NCBI RefSeq assembly: GCF_000236685.1
Contig: NC_016633.1
Span: forward strand, 806,001-870,000
Origin: Sphaerochaeta pleomorpha str. Grapes
Lineage (GTDB): Bacteria > Spirochaetota > Spirochaetia > Sphaerochaetales > Sphaerochaetaceae
Length of the DNA: 64,000 nt
Direction: 5' to 3'
In this document: one piece after another, positions 26,577-35,744 of the stretch
Position numbering within the stretch: position 1 is the stretch's first letter
Layout: each line of letters begins with the position of its first letter
Position numbers and translations under genes: made by a program
Notes under the pieces: model-generated
What the model saw: the letters and a program-made list of their open reading frames with translations, nothing else
Databases searched by the model: none
What the model was told of the DNA's origin: nothing

Positions 26577-27488
26577 CTACCGCCTCCTGATTGCGCCCAA
26601 GCTGTCCAGCTTGTCAAGTTCTGCATAGAGGATCCTGCGATTTTCCTCATGTTCAAAGGTACACATCGGAAGCCTGAAAGATTCCTCACACCAATGATAC
26701 CGTGCCATGGCAGTTTTTATTGGGATTGGGTTTGTCTCAAGGAAACAGGCCTTGAAAAACCCTGCAAGGTCTTTTTCCATATTCCTTGCCGCAGCCATAT
26801 CACCTGCAAGGGCAAGGTGAACCATGGTAGAAATATAACCAGGGCAAATATTGGAGGCAACCGAGACTACTCCGTCACCACCGGCTTGGATGAGATCGAG
26901 AGAAAGGTTGTCATCACCGCTGAGGACGGAAAAACCAGGGTGTGCTTTTGCAATGACAGACTTGATCTGCTCGATGCTTCCGCTGGCTTCCTTCACCCCG
27001 AGAATATTGGGACAAGCCTCGCTGAGGGCAATGAGGGTATCGGTCTCGATATTCACCCCTGTCCTCCCCTTGATGTTATAGAGGATGCAGGGAATATCAA
27101 CACTGTCGGCAATCGCCTTGAAATGCAAAAACAAACCCTTCTGGGTAGGTTTGTTATAATAGGGATTGACCAGAAGCACGGCATTGGCCCCTACTTCCTG
27201 GGCATGGCGGGAAAGCCTGACTGCCTCTGTAGTTGCATTCGAACCGGTTCCGGCCATCACAGGGACCCTTCCATCTGCAAATTCAACGGTCAAGGCGATG
27301 GTACGGTCATGCTCATCATGGCTCAAGGTAGGACTTTCACCCGTAGTACCACAAGGGACCAACCCGTCGACGCCACTATGTATCTGTGCTTCGATAATCT
27401 GGCGAAGGGCCTCTTCGTCCAGGTTATCCTTCTTGGTAAACGGAGTGACCATTGCCGTATACACCCCACGAAAAAGTTTTTCTGCCAT
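26577..27488 (-). CDS. dapA: 4-hydroxy-tetrahydrodipicolinate synthase
   Basis: 303 residues with a TIM barrel. Motifs: CGTTGES, YNIKGRTG (Tyr137, Arg142) and Schiff-base Lys166 in LGVKEASG. It condenses pyruvate and aspartate semialdehyde. The ATG overlaps the dapB stop (TAATG) and dapL starts one base after its end, so the operon is tightly coupled. Confidence 0.95.
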   Translation of the reverse strand: MAEKLFRGVYTAMVTPFTKKDNLDEEALRQIIEAQIHSGVDGLVPCGTTGESPTLSHDEHDRTIALTVEFADGRVPVMAGTGSNATTEAVRLSRHAQEVGANAVLLVNPYYNKPTQKGLFLHFKAIADSVDIPCILYNIKGRTGVNIETDTLIALSEACPNILGVKEASGSIEQIKSVIAKAHPGFSVLSGDDNLSLDLIQAGGDGVVSVASNICPGYISTMVHLALAGDMAAARNMEKDLAGFFKACFLETNPIPIKTAMARYHWCEESFRLPMCTFEHEENRRILYAELDKLDSLGAIRRR

Positions 27489-28258
27489 TATGCTTTCTCC
27501 ACATTCATAAATACGTCATCAAGCATATCCGAAAGGGTGAAAAAGCCCTTCCTGCCATCTGCTATCCAATTCGCCGCTTTGATTGCACCAACAGCAAATC
27601 CCTGGCGGGACCTGGCCCGATGGGTCAATTCTATCGTATCCTCAGGACTATCGAAATAGACAGTATGCGTGCCGGGAACAGAGCCTCCGCGCACCGAACC
27701 TATCTGTATCTCATCGTCTTCCCGTTTGCGATGCAGTGTATCTGAGACAATGGAGTGTTTTGAGGTACTGTTTTCCAGGACAATGTCAGCAAGCATGGAG
27801 GCAGTACCGGAAGGGCTGTCTGCCTTCTGGGCATGGTGGATTTCCTGGATAAAGGAATCATAGCCGCCGACCTTGTCGAACAACTGGGCCGCGCGCTTTA
27901 CCACCTGAAGAAAAACAGCCACCCCCAAAGAATAATTCCCACTATAGATAATCGAGCAATCGAGATCTTCAACCGTCTCTCTCACTTCCTCCAGGCGGTC
28001 ATACCACCCAGTAGTGCCGATGACTGCAGGAATGCCAAGGCGGGCATAGAGAATGATGTCATCCACGATAGTTGCTGGATGGGTAAAATCGATAGCGACA
28101 TCACATCCTGCAAGCGACAAGGCGTCGAGACTCAAAGCTGTAATCTCAGGAGCTGGTGACCAGGGGTCTATTACGGCAACGACCTCATGGCCACTGGAAA
28201 GTGCTTCCTGCCTGATTAACTTCCCCATTTTTCCGTATCCGACAATTGCGATTCTCAT
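27488..28258 (-). CDS. dapB: 4-hydroxy-tetrahydrodipicolinate reductase
   Basis: 256 residues from the ATG at 28258, preceded by GGAGGAG. NAD(P) loop GYGKMGKLI, DFTHPA, GTTGW and the catalytic IHHAQKADSPSGTA box. First gene of the dapB-dapA-dapL-lysA-ybgC operon. A TATAAT-like -10 (minus 28336-28331) stands in the 100-base leader without a good -35. No lysine riboswitch could be recognised. Confidence 0.95.
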   Translation of the reverse strand: MRIAIVGYGKMGKLIRQEALSSGHEVVAVIDPWSPAPEITALSLDALSLAGCDVAIDFTHPATIVDDIILYARLGIPAVIGTTGWYDRLEEVRETVEDLDCSIIYSGNYSLGVAVFLQVVKRAAQLFDKVGGYDSFIQEIHHAQKADSPSGTASMLADIVLENSTSKHSIVSDTLHRKREDDEIQIGSVRGGSVPGTHTVYFDSPEDTIELTHRARSRQGFAVGAIKAANWIADGRKGFFTLSDMLDDVFMNVEKA

Positions 28259-28358
28259 ATACTCCTCCAAGTTCGAAAGCAGAGTAGCAGAAAAGCGACA
28301 ACAATGTCTATAAGATAACAGAATGTTTTTATTATAACATATTTGTAATATTTATTAC

Positions 28359-30743
28359 TTACTTACGTTTTTTCCCGTCATTGCGCTTATTCCGCTCTTT
28401 GCTTGCTTTCAAAAAATCTGCAAAAGTACCCCCACCTTGCGAGGCGTTATCCGCTTCAAAGGCAGTTTTTCCTGTATTTCCCCAAGGCCTGTCCTCTTGT
28501 GCCTTACTATGCACCCTTTCTTCCCTGACTGGAGCACCCCGATAGGCAAGCTTGCTTGGCCTGACTACCTCGGTAACCGTCTCCCAGGTATAGGAACGTG
28601 CCATGTTGACTTCCTTGTCATCGGCAAGGCTGAAGGACGTAAGCGGTGCAGCCTTCGGCAGTGCCTTTTTCATTACCAGCACTTTTTTCTTTCCTGTCGC
28701 ATCGACAACCGGCTTGGCCTTGGCGACAACCTTTACGACTGCTTTCGGTTTCTCTTCTTTGGGTGCCGTTTCCGATACAGCCTTAACGACAGGGACCCGT
28801 TTCTTCACTTCCATCTCTTCATAGGAGCAGGAAAGCCGCTGGCAGATATAATGGTCCTGACCAATCTCATCCACAACCTTCATCATGGGCCCCTTGCAGA
28901 AGGGACAGGATTTGGAGTTGGTGAATTTAGGCGCAAAGGTCTCGCCACTCTGTACTACCTGATTCACGAGTTCCTGGGCATTTTTTTTGATATCTGCAAT
29001 GAAAGGGCCACTTGCTTCCTTTCCCTCCGCAATTTTTGCAAGACGGTCTTCCCACTGCCCGGTAAGTTCGGGGGAACGGAGTTGCAGCGGGGCCAGACGG
29101 ACGACCTCCCTGCCCTTCGGAGTCGGGACAAGTTCCTTGCCTTTACGTTCGACATAGTTGTTCTGGATGAGCTTTTCGATCATATCGGCGCGCGTGGCAG
29201 GGGTACCCAACCCATTTGTCAACCGCTTCTTCAAGTTCGCATCATCGACGAACCGACCGGCATGCTCCATTGCCGACAGCAAAGTTGCTTCGGTATAGCG
29301 CTCAGGGGCACTGGTGGAAAGTTTGCGGAGTTTGACTGAAGCAATCTGTACGGGACTCCCTTCGGTCAGCGAAGTAAGTGAGGAATTGAAATCAACATCG
29401 TCAACCATGAGCGAAGCTGCACTCCGCCTGCCGATAATCCGTGCGACATCCCGCCACCCCTGACTGACAGGGATGGTCAACCTGGTCTGGAACTTCTGGT
29501 TTTCAACGTTGGCCACCAAGGTCGTGGTCCTATATTCATAATCGGGGGAAAGTACTTCCAGGAAACGAATTACTATCAGTTCCCATAGGGAGCGTTCCTC
29601 ATTGGAAAGCCGGGCGAGGTCGACTCTTTGCTCAGTCGGGATAATTGCATGGTGATCGGTAACCTGCAGGTCCTGCACGAAACGTTGTTCATCTATACGG
29701 AACCCGTTGTTCGCAAAAGAAGTGGCATAGGAACCGAAGGGGGTAGTGCCCAGGGCCCGCAACCGCTGGGGAATCGTCGCTACGATATCATGGGTTATAT
29801 AACGGCTATCGGTGCGTGGGTAGGTAACGATTTTATACTGTTCATACAGGCGTTGCAGGACATCGAGAGTCTGCTTCGCGCTGAAATCGAGATACATGTT
29901 TGCATCGCGCTGCAATTCGGTAAGGTCGTAGGCAAGGGGTGGCTGTTCGTTTTTATCGGCTGTTTCCAAACTGGTTATTACACCTTCCTTCCCTACCAGA
30001 TTTGCTTCCAGCTCGGTTGCCTGCTTCTCTGTGGAAATCCTTATGGTATCCTCGCTGCTATACCAGGAAGCACTGAATGTCCCAAAATCTGCTTTCAAAG
30101 TCCAATAAAACTGACCGGCAAAAGATTCAATCTCATCTTCCCTGTTGGTCATAAGTGCCAGCGTCGGGGTCTGGACCCTACCTGCAGACAATTTTGCATC
30201 GTAATGACAGGTCAGGGCACGGGTAACATTCATGCCGACATACCAGTCGGCCGCAGCGCGGCTCTCGGCTGCATGGAACAAGTTGTCATACAATGAGGCG
30301 TCCTTGAGCTTCTCAAAACCCTCTTTAATGGCAGAATCGGTCTGGCTGCTGATCCAAAGACGCTGGGCAGGTCCCGTATAGTTGCTGAGTTTCATGATCC
30401 AACGGGCAACAAGTTCCCCTTCTCGGCCAGCATCGGTTGCAATGATCAGACTTTCGATATCTGCACGGTTGAGCAAGGTTTTCACTACTTGAAACTGTTC
30501 CTGGCTCTGGTCGATCACTTCCTGCTGCAAAACATCGGGTAGCATGGGAAGGTCACGCAACGACCAGCGCCTATAGCGTTCACTGTAGGCTGCAGGTTGG
30601 GCTAACTCCACCAAGTGCCCAAGGGCCCAGGTGACAACATACCCTTCTCCTTCCGAATATCCCTTTTCACGAATACGGCATCCCAGAACGCGGGCAAGTT
30701 CCCTTCCTACACTCGGCTTCTCAGCAAGAACAAGTTTCTTCAA
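28359..30743 (-). CDS. topB: DNA topoisomerase III
   Basis: 794 residues, type IA. Toprim part at the start (LAEKPSVGRELA, DAGREGELVARW), catalytic Tyr308 in TYPRTDSRY, and the toroid fold to about residue 600. One zinc-like motif CPFCKGP with C-x-x-x-x-C further on (about 615-650) is followed by a basic, low-complexity tail of some 140 residues. The tail ends in KKRK and probably binds DNA. Relaxes and decatenates DNA. Start set at the first ATG of the conserved N-terminus. Confidence 0.93.
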   Translation of the reverse strand: MKKLVLAEKPSVGRELARVLGCRIREKGYSEGEGYVVTWALGHLVELAQPAAYSERYRRWSLRDLPMLPDVLQQEVIDQSQEQFQVVKTLLNRADIESLIIATDAGREGELVARWIMKLSNYTGPAQRLWISSQTDSAIKEGFEKLKDASLYDNLFHAAESRAAADWYVGMNVTRALTCHYDAKLSAGRVQTPTLALMTNREDEIESFAGQFYWTLKADFGTFSASWYSSEDTIRISTEKQATELEANLVGKEGVITSLETADKNEQPPLAYDLTELQRDANMYLDFSAKQTLDVLQRLYEQYKIVTYPRTDSRYITHDIVATIPQRLRALGTTPFGSYATSFANNGFRIDEQRFVQDLQVTDHHAIIPTEQRVDLARLSNEERSLWELIVIRFLEVLSPDYEYRTTTLVANVENQKFQTRLTIPVSQGWRDVARIIGRRSAASLMVDDVDFNSSLTSLTEGSPVQIASVKLRKLSTSAPERYTEATLLSAMEHAGRFVDDANLKKRLTNGLGTPATRADMIEKLIQNNYVERKGKELVPTPKGREVVRLAPLQLRSPELTGQWEDRLAKIAEGKEASGPFIADIKKNAQELVNQVVQSGETFAPKFTNSKSCPFCKGPMMKVVDEIGQDHYICQRLSCSYEEMEVKKRVPVVKAVSETAPKEEKPKAVVKVVAKAKPVVDATGKKKVLVMKKALPKAAPLTSFSLADDKEVNMARSYTWETVTEVVRPSKLAYRGAPVREERVHSKAQEDRPWGNTGKTAFEADNASQGGGTFADFLKASKERNKRNDGKKRK

Positions 30744-30880
30744 TTGGCAATCCCCCTACCGCAAAACTATACCCCCAACCCCCTATGCGGGGCAAGATGA
30801 AACAGAAAAACAAAGATTTCCTGCTCTGGTTTTATGGAAAGGCAACCCAGGTTTTTGATTTAATTGCTAGTAGCAAGTAT

Positions 30881-30909
30881 TTGACTTATTATTCTTTTTT
30901 TTGTATGGT
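30881..30909 (+). promoter_or_regulatory. Promoter of the ferredoxin / membrane Fe-S protein pair
   Basis: TTGACT (30881-30886), 17-base spacer, TATGGT (30904-30909). A leader of some 70 bases precedes the AGGAG site at 30976. The gap 30744-30987 has no gene. Confidence 0.5.
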
Positions 30910-30987
30910 ATGGATGTTCCCACCAAGGGAATGCGAATCTAAAACCATTTGCCTACCTATATATATGTAGCAATCCAGGAGTAATGT

Positions 30988-31239
30988 ATGCCATTTGATT
31001 TTTCACGGTTTTTCGGAAAAAAAGCCAAAGACGATTCTGATTCGGGGATAAAAACCCTTGTAGTAAAAAGCCATAAATGTCCTCAGAGTCACCGTTGCCC
31101 TGCAGTACGTGTTTGTCCGACCGGCGCACTGACACAGAAAGGGAATGCCGCCCCAACTGTCAACTACAGCAAATGCACCAGCTGCGGAAAATGTACCCGC
31201 TACTGTGCCTTCAAAGTCTTGACCATGGAGAAAAAGTGA
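30988..31239 (+). CDS. Small ferredoxin-like Fe-S protein
   Basis: 83 residues. A charged N-terminus is followed by Cys at unusual spacing, C-x5-C-x5-CP (CPQSHRCPAVRVCP), then a regular CTSCGKCTRYC. Thus seven Cys could hold two clusters if one ligand is supplied from elsewhere, or one complete 4Fe-4S cluster plus a modified site. The next gene is a membrane protein with Cys motifs two bases downstream, so this is probably an electron carrier for it. Confidence 0.75.
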   Translation: MPFDFSRFFGKKAKDDSDSGIKTLVVKSHKCPQSHRCPAVRVCPTGALTQKGNAAPTVNYSKCTSCGKCTRYCAFKVLTMEKK

Positions 31240-31240
31240 A

Positions 31241-31819
31241 TTGCAGACAAACACTAGTGCCAGGCGGGGACTTCTCCCCGCTCTTTTTATAATTCCTTTG
31301 CTATTCTTCGGCCTTGGTTTCATATCTATTCTCTCAGCTTTGTCAGCATTTGTATGCATGGCCTTGCCCTTTATCCTGCTCGCAAAGAACAAGAGAAAAA
31401 CTTGGTGCCACACGTATTGTCCCAGGGCCTCGCTTTTACAGCAGACCGGTAAAAAGGGAAATAAGATGAAACAGGCGCCAAGGCAATTTACCGATGGAAG
31501 CCTACGAAAAATCCTGCTTTGGTATTTTGGTTTGAATCTGTTGTTTATTACCGGATCCACAGTCAGGATTGCTTTGGGTCAGATGGAAAGCATGGCTTTT
31601 ATCAGGCTCTTCATTTTCCTACCGCTCTTTCCACTCCCCCAGCTTTTGGATATTGCAGCCCCGCCTTTCTTGATCCATCTTTCGTATCGCCTCTACTCCA
31701 TGATGCTCAGTTCCACCATCCTGGGTGTTGCCTTTGCCCTGATCTGGAGAAACAGACTCTGGTGTGCTGTTTGTCCTGTAGGAAATCTTTCGAACAAGAT
31801 TTTGGGCATCAAAAACTAA
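31241..31819 (+). CDS. NapH-like polytopic membrane Fe-S protein
   Basis: 192 residues, starting at a TTG two bases after the ferredoxin stop. Four or five membrane helices alternate with two Cys clusters: CHTYCPRAS near 57 and CAVCPVG near 175. The twin C-x-x-x-CP / C-x-x-CP layout is that of NapH/CcoG/MauN relatives, which pass electrons across the membrane, but it lacks their usual cytoplasmic 2[4Fe-4S] domain; that role may fall to the upstream ferredoxin. It may take part in redox supply to exported proteins. Confidence 0.65.
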   Translation: MQTNTSARRGLLPALFIIPLLFFGLGFISILSALSAFVCMALPFILLAKNKRKTWCHTYCPRASLLQQTGKKGNKMKQAPRQFTDGSLRKILLWYFGLNLLFITGSTVRIALGQMESMAFIRLFIFLPLFPLPQLLDIAAPPFLIHLSYRLYSMMLSSTILGVAFALIWRNRLWCAVCPVGNLSNKILGIKN

Positions 31820-32093
31820 AGAATCACAGGGCCAAGCAAGAAAAGTACCGAATAAAGGAAAGTTCTTCAGGGAAACGGTTGCCAGGCCTCATATTGCTGA
31901 GGCTTTGCAATCTGTTTATGACGTATACTGTTTTCCAATTCCTCTCAATAGTGCTATAGTTTTCAGTAACCTGAGTGGTAAGATTCTAAGGATTCACCAT
32001 TACAAGGTAGAGGCAAGTAATTTATTTCTGCGACTTACCTGGCAAAAGGTGATCCTTTTCCAAAGAAAGCGCTGCACAAAGAGAGGGCAACCA

Positions 32094-32981
32094 ATGGCTA
32101 CATCCCAAAACACAGCTCCGTTCTGCAGAAGAAGGAACACGAACTCCCGGTTTATCCTCGGATTGTTTTTGTTTCTTTCATTCAGTTTCCTTGCTTCTTT
32201 CCCGATCTTGGCAGAGCCAATCGAAATTGCAGACCCCAGCCCCTCAGTTTTTGGCAATACCTTCCAACTTGACTTGAAAACAGACAGCCTGCTGTTATCA
32301 GGAGGACTGAGCCTGATCGGAGGATCCTATCTTATCGATCATTTCATGTTGGAAGAGATTTCAACTGTCGATGCAAACACTCTGGACATACACGATGTAA
32401 ACTGGTTCGACCGATGGGCGATGCAGCCATATGACCAAACGATGGATAAGGTATCGGATGTGCTCGATGGCATTTCATTGCTGCTTCCGGGACTCCTGAT
32501 GCTTTCCCCCGAGACAGGTTTTTTTACCGTCGGTGTCATGTATACAGAAGCAATCGTGCTTTCCTACGGTTTAAAAGAAGTGGGGAAGACTTTGTTGCAC
32601 AGAACCCGCCCCTATATGTATTTTGATCTCTTCCCGGAAGACAAGGTCGCCGATGGTGACTGGAACCGTTCCTTTCCCTCCGGCCATACGACCATGGCAT
32701 TCACCAGCGCCGCCTTTACCAGTTATGTATTTTCCAGCTATTTCCCTGATTCAAAGTGGAAAACCCCTGTCATACTGGGTTCCTTCGCAATTGCAACGGC
32801 CACTGCAGTTTTGCGGGTAACAAGCGGGAACCATTTTCCCACGGACGTGCTGGGTGGGGCGGTCATCGGGACCCTTTCAGGATTTTTGGTTCCCTATCTG
32901 CACAGAACCCGTCCTACAAACAAATTGCTTGCAAGCATGAACCTGATTCCCAACGGGTTGTCCTTCACCTTTAGGGTATAA
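32094..32981 (+). CDS. PAP2-superfamily membrane phosphatase
   Basis: 295 residues from the ATG at 32094 (GAGAGGG upstream). Signal-anchor helix, then a PAP2 core with all three motifs: KTLLHRTRPY (K-x6-RP), PSGHTT and TSGNHFPTD. It should remove phosphate from lipid pyrophosphates or phosphatidates at the outer face of the membrane. The gap 31820-32093 holds no gene. Confidence 0.85.
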   Translation: MATSQNTAPFCRRRNTNSRFILGLFLFLSFSFLASFPILAEPIEIADPSPSVFGNTFQLDLKTDSLLLSGGLSLIGGSYLIDHFMLEEISTVDANTLDIHDVNWFDRWAMQPYDQTMDKVSDVLDGISLLLPGLLMLSPETGFFTVGVMYTEAIVLSYGLKEVGKTLLHRTRPYMYFDLFPEDKVADGDWNRSFPSGHTTMAFTSAAFTSYVFSSYFPDSKWKTPVILGSFAIATATAVLRVTSGNHFPTDVLGGAVIGTLSGFLVPYLHRTRPTNKLLASMNLIPNGLSFTFRV

Positions 32982-33044
32982 GCTTTTTTGCTCTTTGCAA
33001 AAGGGTAAAAGAAAGCTCTCCACCAGGGAGAGCCTTGGCTACTC

Positions 33045-33070
33045 GGAAAAACCGCAGTTTTTCCTTTCTT
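33045..33070 (+). terminator. Probable terminator after PAP2 gene
   Basis: GGAAAAAC and GTTTTTCC enclose a four-base loop and are followed by a T/C-rich tract. A second hairpin (GCTCTCC/GGGAGAGC, about 33015-33033) lies just upstream. The remainder of the 443-base gap up to 33424 is AT-rich and holds only the ferredoxin promoter. Confidence 0.45.
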
Positions 33071-33360
33071 CACCGGTATAAGTATAGTACGCCCTAGAAG
33101 TTTATTTGTCAATATTTTTTTTCTTTATTCGTTTCTATATATAACTTTAAGAAATTTTTACAGACCGCCTTCAGCGCTAAGGAACCTGATTGTACCTGCA
33201 ATAGCCAAAAAATCATACTGAAAGAAAGGCTACCTCTATACAGATGATGGAAAATGGGACATTTTTTTGCAACAACGTACAAGAAAACACGATATACTAC
33301 AACAAAATATCTGCTATGGAACATGAAATACCGACATTTTGTACAATACAAGCGTCTTTC

Positions 33361-33389
33361 TTGACTCGAAAGCACTCTCGGTATATAGT
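33361..33389 (+). promoter_or_regulatory. Promoter of the 55-residue ferredoxin
   Basis: TTGACT (33361-33366), 17-base spacer, TATAGT (33384-33389). It is close to consensus, with AAGGAG at 33411 before the ATG at 33425. Confidence 0.7.
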
Positions 33390-33412
33390 CTAAGGCAACG
33401 AAAATGAAGTAA

Positions 33413-33592
<180 letters not shown>

Positions 33593-33610
33593 GACAACCG
33601 CATAGGTTGA

Positions 33611-33642
33611 GAGACAGCCATCGTTGCTGTCTCTTTTTTTTT
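33611..33642 (+). terminator. Intrinsic terminator after ferredoxin
   Basis: GAGACAGC and GCTGTCTC with an eight-base loop, then nine T residues. Confidence 0.9.
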
Positions 33643-33661
33643 CCCAAAACGAAGAGGCCCC

Positions 33662-34324
33662 ATGCATACAGATTTACCGACTCTAGGCGCCCCTGTAATG
33701 ATCGGGGGATTGGCAATAGGTTTATTCCTCTGCTTCTATGGCTCAAAAGCCAGGAAGTTCCTCATGCCTTTGAGAAGTGTTTTTTCCGGTGCACTCATCA
33801 GCCTTACCCTTGCCCTTCTGGCTATAAACGGGAAGGCGGTTCTCTCTGCCCTAGCCATGGCCGATCCTTTTTCGGCTATGTACGACCTACTCTGGGATGC
33901 CAAGGATTACACCCATCCACTCATATATCTCATAAGCTTCTCCACTGGGGGACTTCTCATGTTTTTCCTTTCAAGGAAACAGCAGGACAGTATAGGTTTT
34001 TTACTAAAGATTCTCACTGGCCTGAGTATGGGACTGGCAATATTTTTGCTCCTCCGCTCTCTGGTCAACTTACCGGTCAGCCTGCTTTTCTCTTCAATAA
34101 TCCTTTTCTTCATACTCTATCTTTGCCTGCGCGGGTTTGACTATTACGTTGCATTGGAGAACGCCTTGGCAGGAGCCCTTCTGGTCAGTTATATGGTTAC
34201 GCGGTTCTGGTATCTTGATATCTGGCTGTTCTTTGTCTGGGCAACGCTACTGACTGTCCTCGGAATGTTCTCCCAGGTCCGGTCCCTCAAGAAAGAAAAG
34301 GAAAAACCTACAAACAATGAATAA
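33662..34324 (+). CDS. Six- or seven-helix membrane protein, unknown function
   Basis: 220 residues with about seven hydrophobic helices and a charged C-terminus (KKEKEKP). The overall layout resembles DUF4203/TMEM198-like proteins, but I see no diagnostic motif. Its stop overlaps the xseA start, so it belongs to the xseA-xseB-purU unit. Confidence 0.6.
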   Translation: MHTDLPTLGAPVMIGGLAIGLFLCFYGSKARKFLMPLRSVFSGALISLTLALLAINGKAVLSALAMADPFSAMYDLLWDAKDYTHPLIYLISFSTGGLLMFFLSRKQQDSIGFLLKILTGLSMGLAIFLLLRSLVNLPVSLLFSSIILFFILYLCLRGFDYYVALENALAGALLVSYMVTRFWYLDIWLFFVWATLLTVLGMFSQVRSLKKEKEKPTNNE

Positions 34325-35522
34325 TGAGAATTTGCTTTTCCAGGGAGAATTGACAGTATCTGATCTCACCAACCTCATCAAGACAACGCTTGAGGAAGGC
34401 TTTTACGGCCTGCAGGTTACCGGGGAAATTTCCAATTTCCGTCCTTCCTCAACCGGCCATTGGTTCTTTACCCTCAAGGACAGCCAATGTGCAATCTCAG
34501 CTGTAATGTTCAAGGGAAACACCTGGAAAGTCGGATTCACCCCAACCGAAGGGGATAAGGTTACCGTAAAGGGGTCCTTGGACGTCTATGGGGCCAGGGG
34601 TACCTACCAGATAAAATGTGAAACCATGCAACTTTCTGGCAGCGGTGATATTCTGGCAATGCTCGAAGAGAGGAAACAGTATTACGCCTCCCTCGCTTAT
34701 TTTGCGGCCGATAAAAAAATCCCGTTGCCCAGAACTCCAAAAAGAGTGGGCGTAGTGACAAGCCCGACAGGGGCTGCCCTGCAGGATATTCTGCAGATTC
34801 TCCAAAGACGGGCCCCTGCACTTGATGTATTGGTGTTACCGGCAACCGTCCAAGGAGAAAATGCCGGGAAAACCATTGCGATGCGCATTGAACAGGCTAA
34901 CGCCCTTCTCCTGTGCGACGTGCTCATCGTGGGCCGGGGCGGAGGTTCCCTGGAAGACCTGTTACCGTTCAGCGAACCTTGCGTCATACAGGCGATCCAT
35001 GATTCGGAAATCCCGGTAATCAGCGCAGTCGGGCATGAGATCGACTGGGCACTTAGCGACTATGTAGCAGATATGCGGTCCCCGACCCCATCTGCCGCCG
35101 CCGAACTTGTCAGCCAGGGTTTCTTGGACAATGCAGCATCGGTACGCCTTCTCAAACAGAATATCTGCACTGCAATGGAACACCGCTTGCACCTAGCCAC
35201 ACAAAAATTGTCCGCAGTGAAGACCAGCAGCCTGACAAGGGGACTGTCTTTGCAGCTGGAACGCCGGGAGTACCGATTGGCAAATGCCAGCGACGGCCTT
35301 GTCACCGCGGAACATTTCCTTATCAAATCAAATGAGCAACGGCTACAATTGGCCGAAGGAAGGTTGCAAGCCCTTTCCCCGCTTGCTATACTTGCCCGGG
35401 GCTATACACTCGTTACGGATAAAAAGGGCAACCTCATCCGCACGAAAGAAGCAGCAAAAGTCAAGGATATACTTACTGTATCCTTCGTTGACGGAAAACG
35501 TACCGTGCTCGTACAGGAGTAA
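34317..35522 (+). CDS. xseA: Exodeoxyribonuclease VII large subunit
   Basis: 401 residues. The N-terminal OB fold has GEISNFRPSSTGHWFF-type sequence (residues about 36-51), followed by the catalytic core with VGVVTSPTGAALQDI, GRGGGSLEDLLPF and SAVGHEIDW. The C-terminal coiled coil binds the small subunits. It degrades single-stranded DNA processively. xseB follows after three bases. Confidence 0.96.
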   Translation: MNNENLLFQGELTVSDLTNLIKTTLEEGFYGLQVTGEISNFRPSSTGHWFFTLKDSQCAISAVMFKGNTWKVGFTPTEGDKVTVKGSLDVYGARGTYQIKCETMQLSGSGDILAMLEERKQYYASLAYFAADKKIPLPRTPKRVGVVTSPTGAALQDILQILQRRAPALDVLVLPATVQGENAGKTIAMRIEQANALLLCDVLIVGRGGGSLEDLLPFSEPCVIQAIHDSEIPVISAVGHEIDWALSDYVADMRSPTPSAAAELVSQGFLDNAASVRLLKQNICTAMEHRLHLATQKLSAVKTSSLTRGLSLQLERREYRLANASDGLVTAEHFLIKSNEQRLQLAEGRLQALSPLAILARGYTLVTDKKGNLIRTKEAAKVKDILTVSFVDGKRTVLVQE

Positions 35523-35525
35523 ACC

Positions 35526-35732
35526 ATGAGTTTTGAATCAGACGTATCCAGGGTGGAAGAGATCGTAAGCAAGCTCAATGCACTTGAAACGACCCTCGAA
35601 GAAAGCCTAGCCTTATTTGAAGAAGGGATGGAACTTTCCAAAAAACTGGAGAAATCCCTTTCTGAAGCTAAACGAAAAGTTGAAATCGTGCTTGGGGAAA
35701 ACCCGGACAACGCCGAAATTACTGAATTCTAA
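35526..35732 (+). CDS. xseB: Exodeoxyribonuclease VII small subunit
   Basis: 68 residues, helical, with the signature LEESLALFEEGMEL. Several copies bind the large subunit. Located three bases after xseA and 12 before purU. Confidence 0.95.
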   Translation: MSFESDVSRVEEIVSKLNALETTLEESLALFEEGMELSKKLEKSLSEAKRKVEIVLGENPDNAEITEF

Positions 35733-35744
35733 CAGAGGAAGACA

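Noticed and set aside
26568-27659. A 363-codon open frame on the plus strand
   Set aside because: Antisense to dapA and dapB, both certain. No ribosome binding site or family match; it arises from codon bias on the opposite strand.
28259-28358. Lysine riboswitch before dapB
   Set aside because: The leader is only 100 bases and AT-rich; no conserved L-box elements are seen.
28437-30296. Two long plus-strand frames (300 and 222 codons)
   Set aside because: Both lie opposite topB, which has all catalytic motifs; no start signals.
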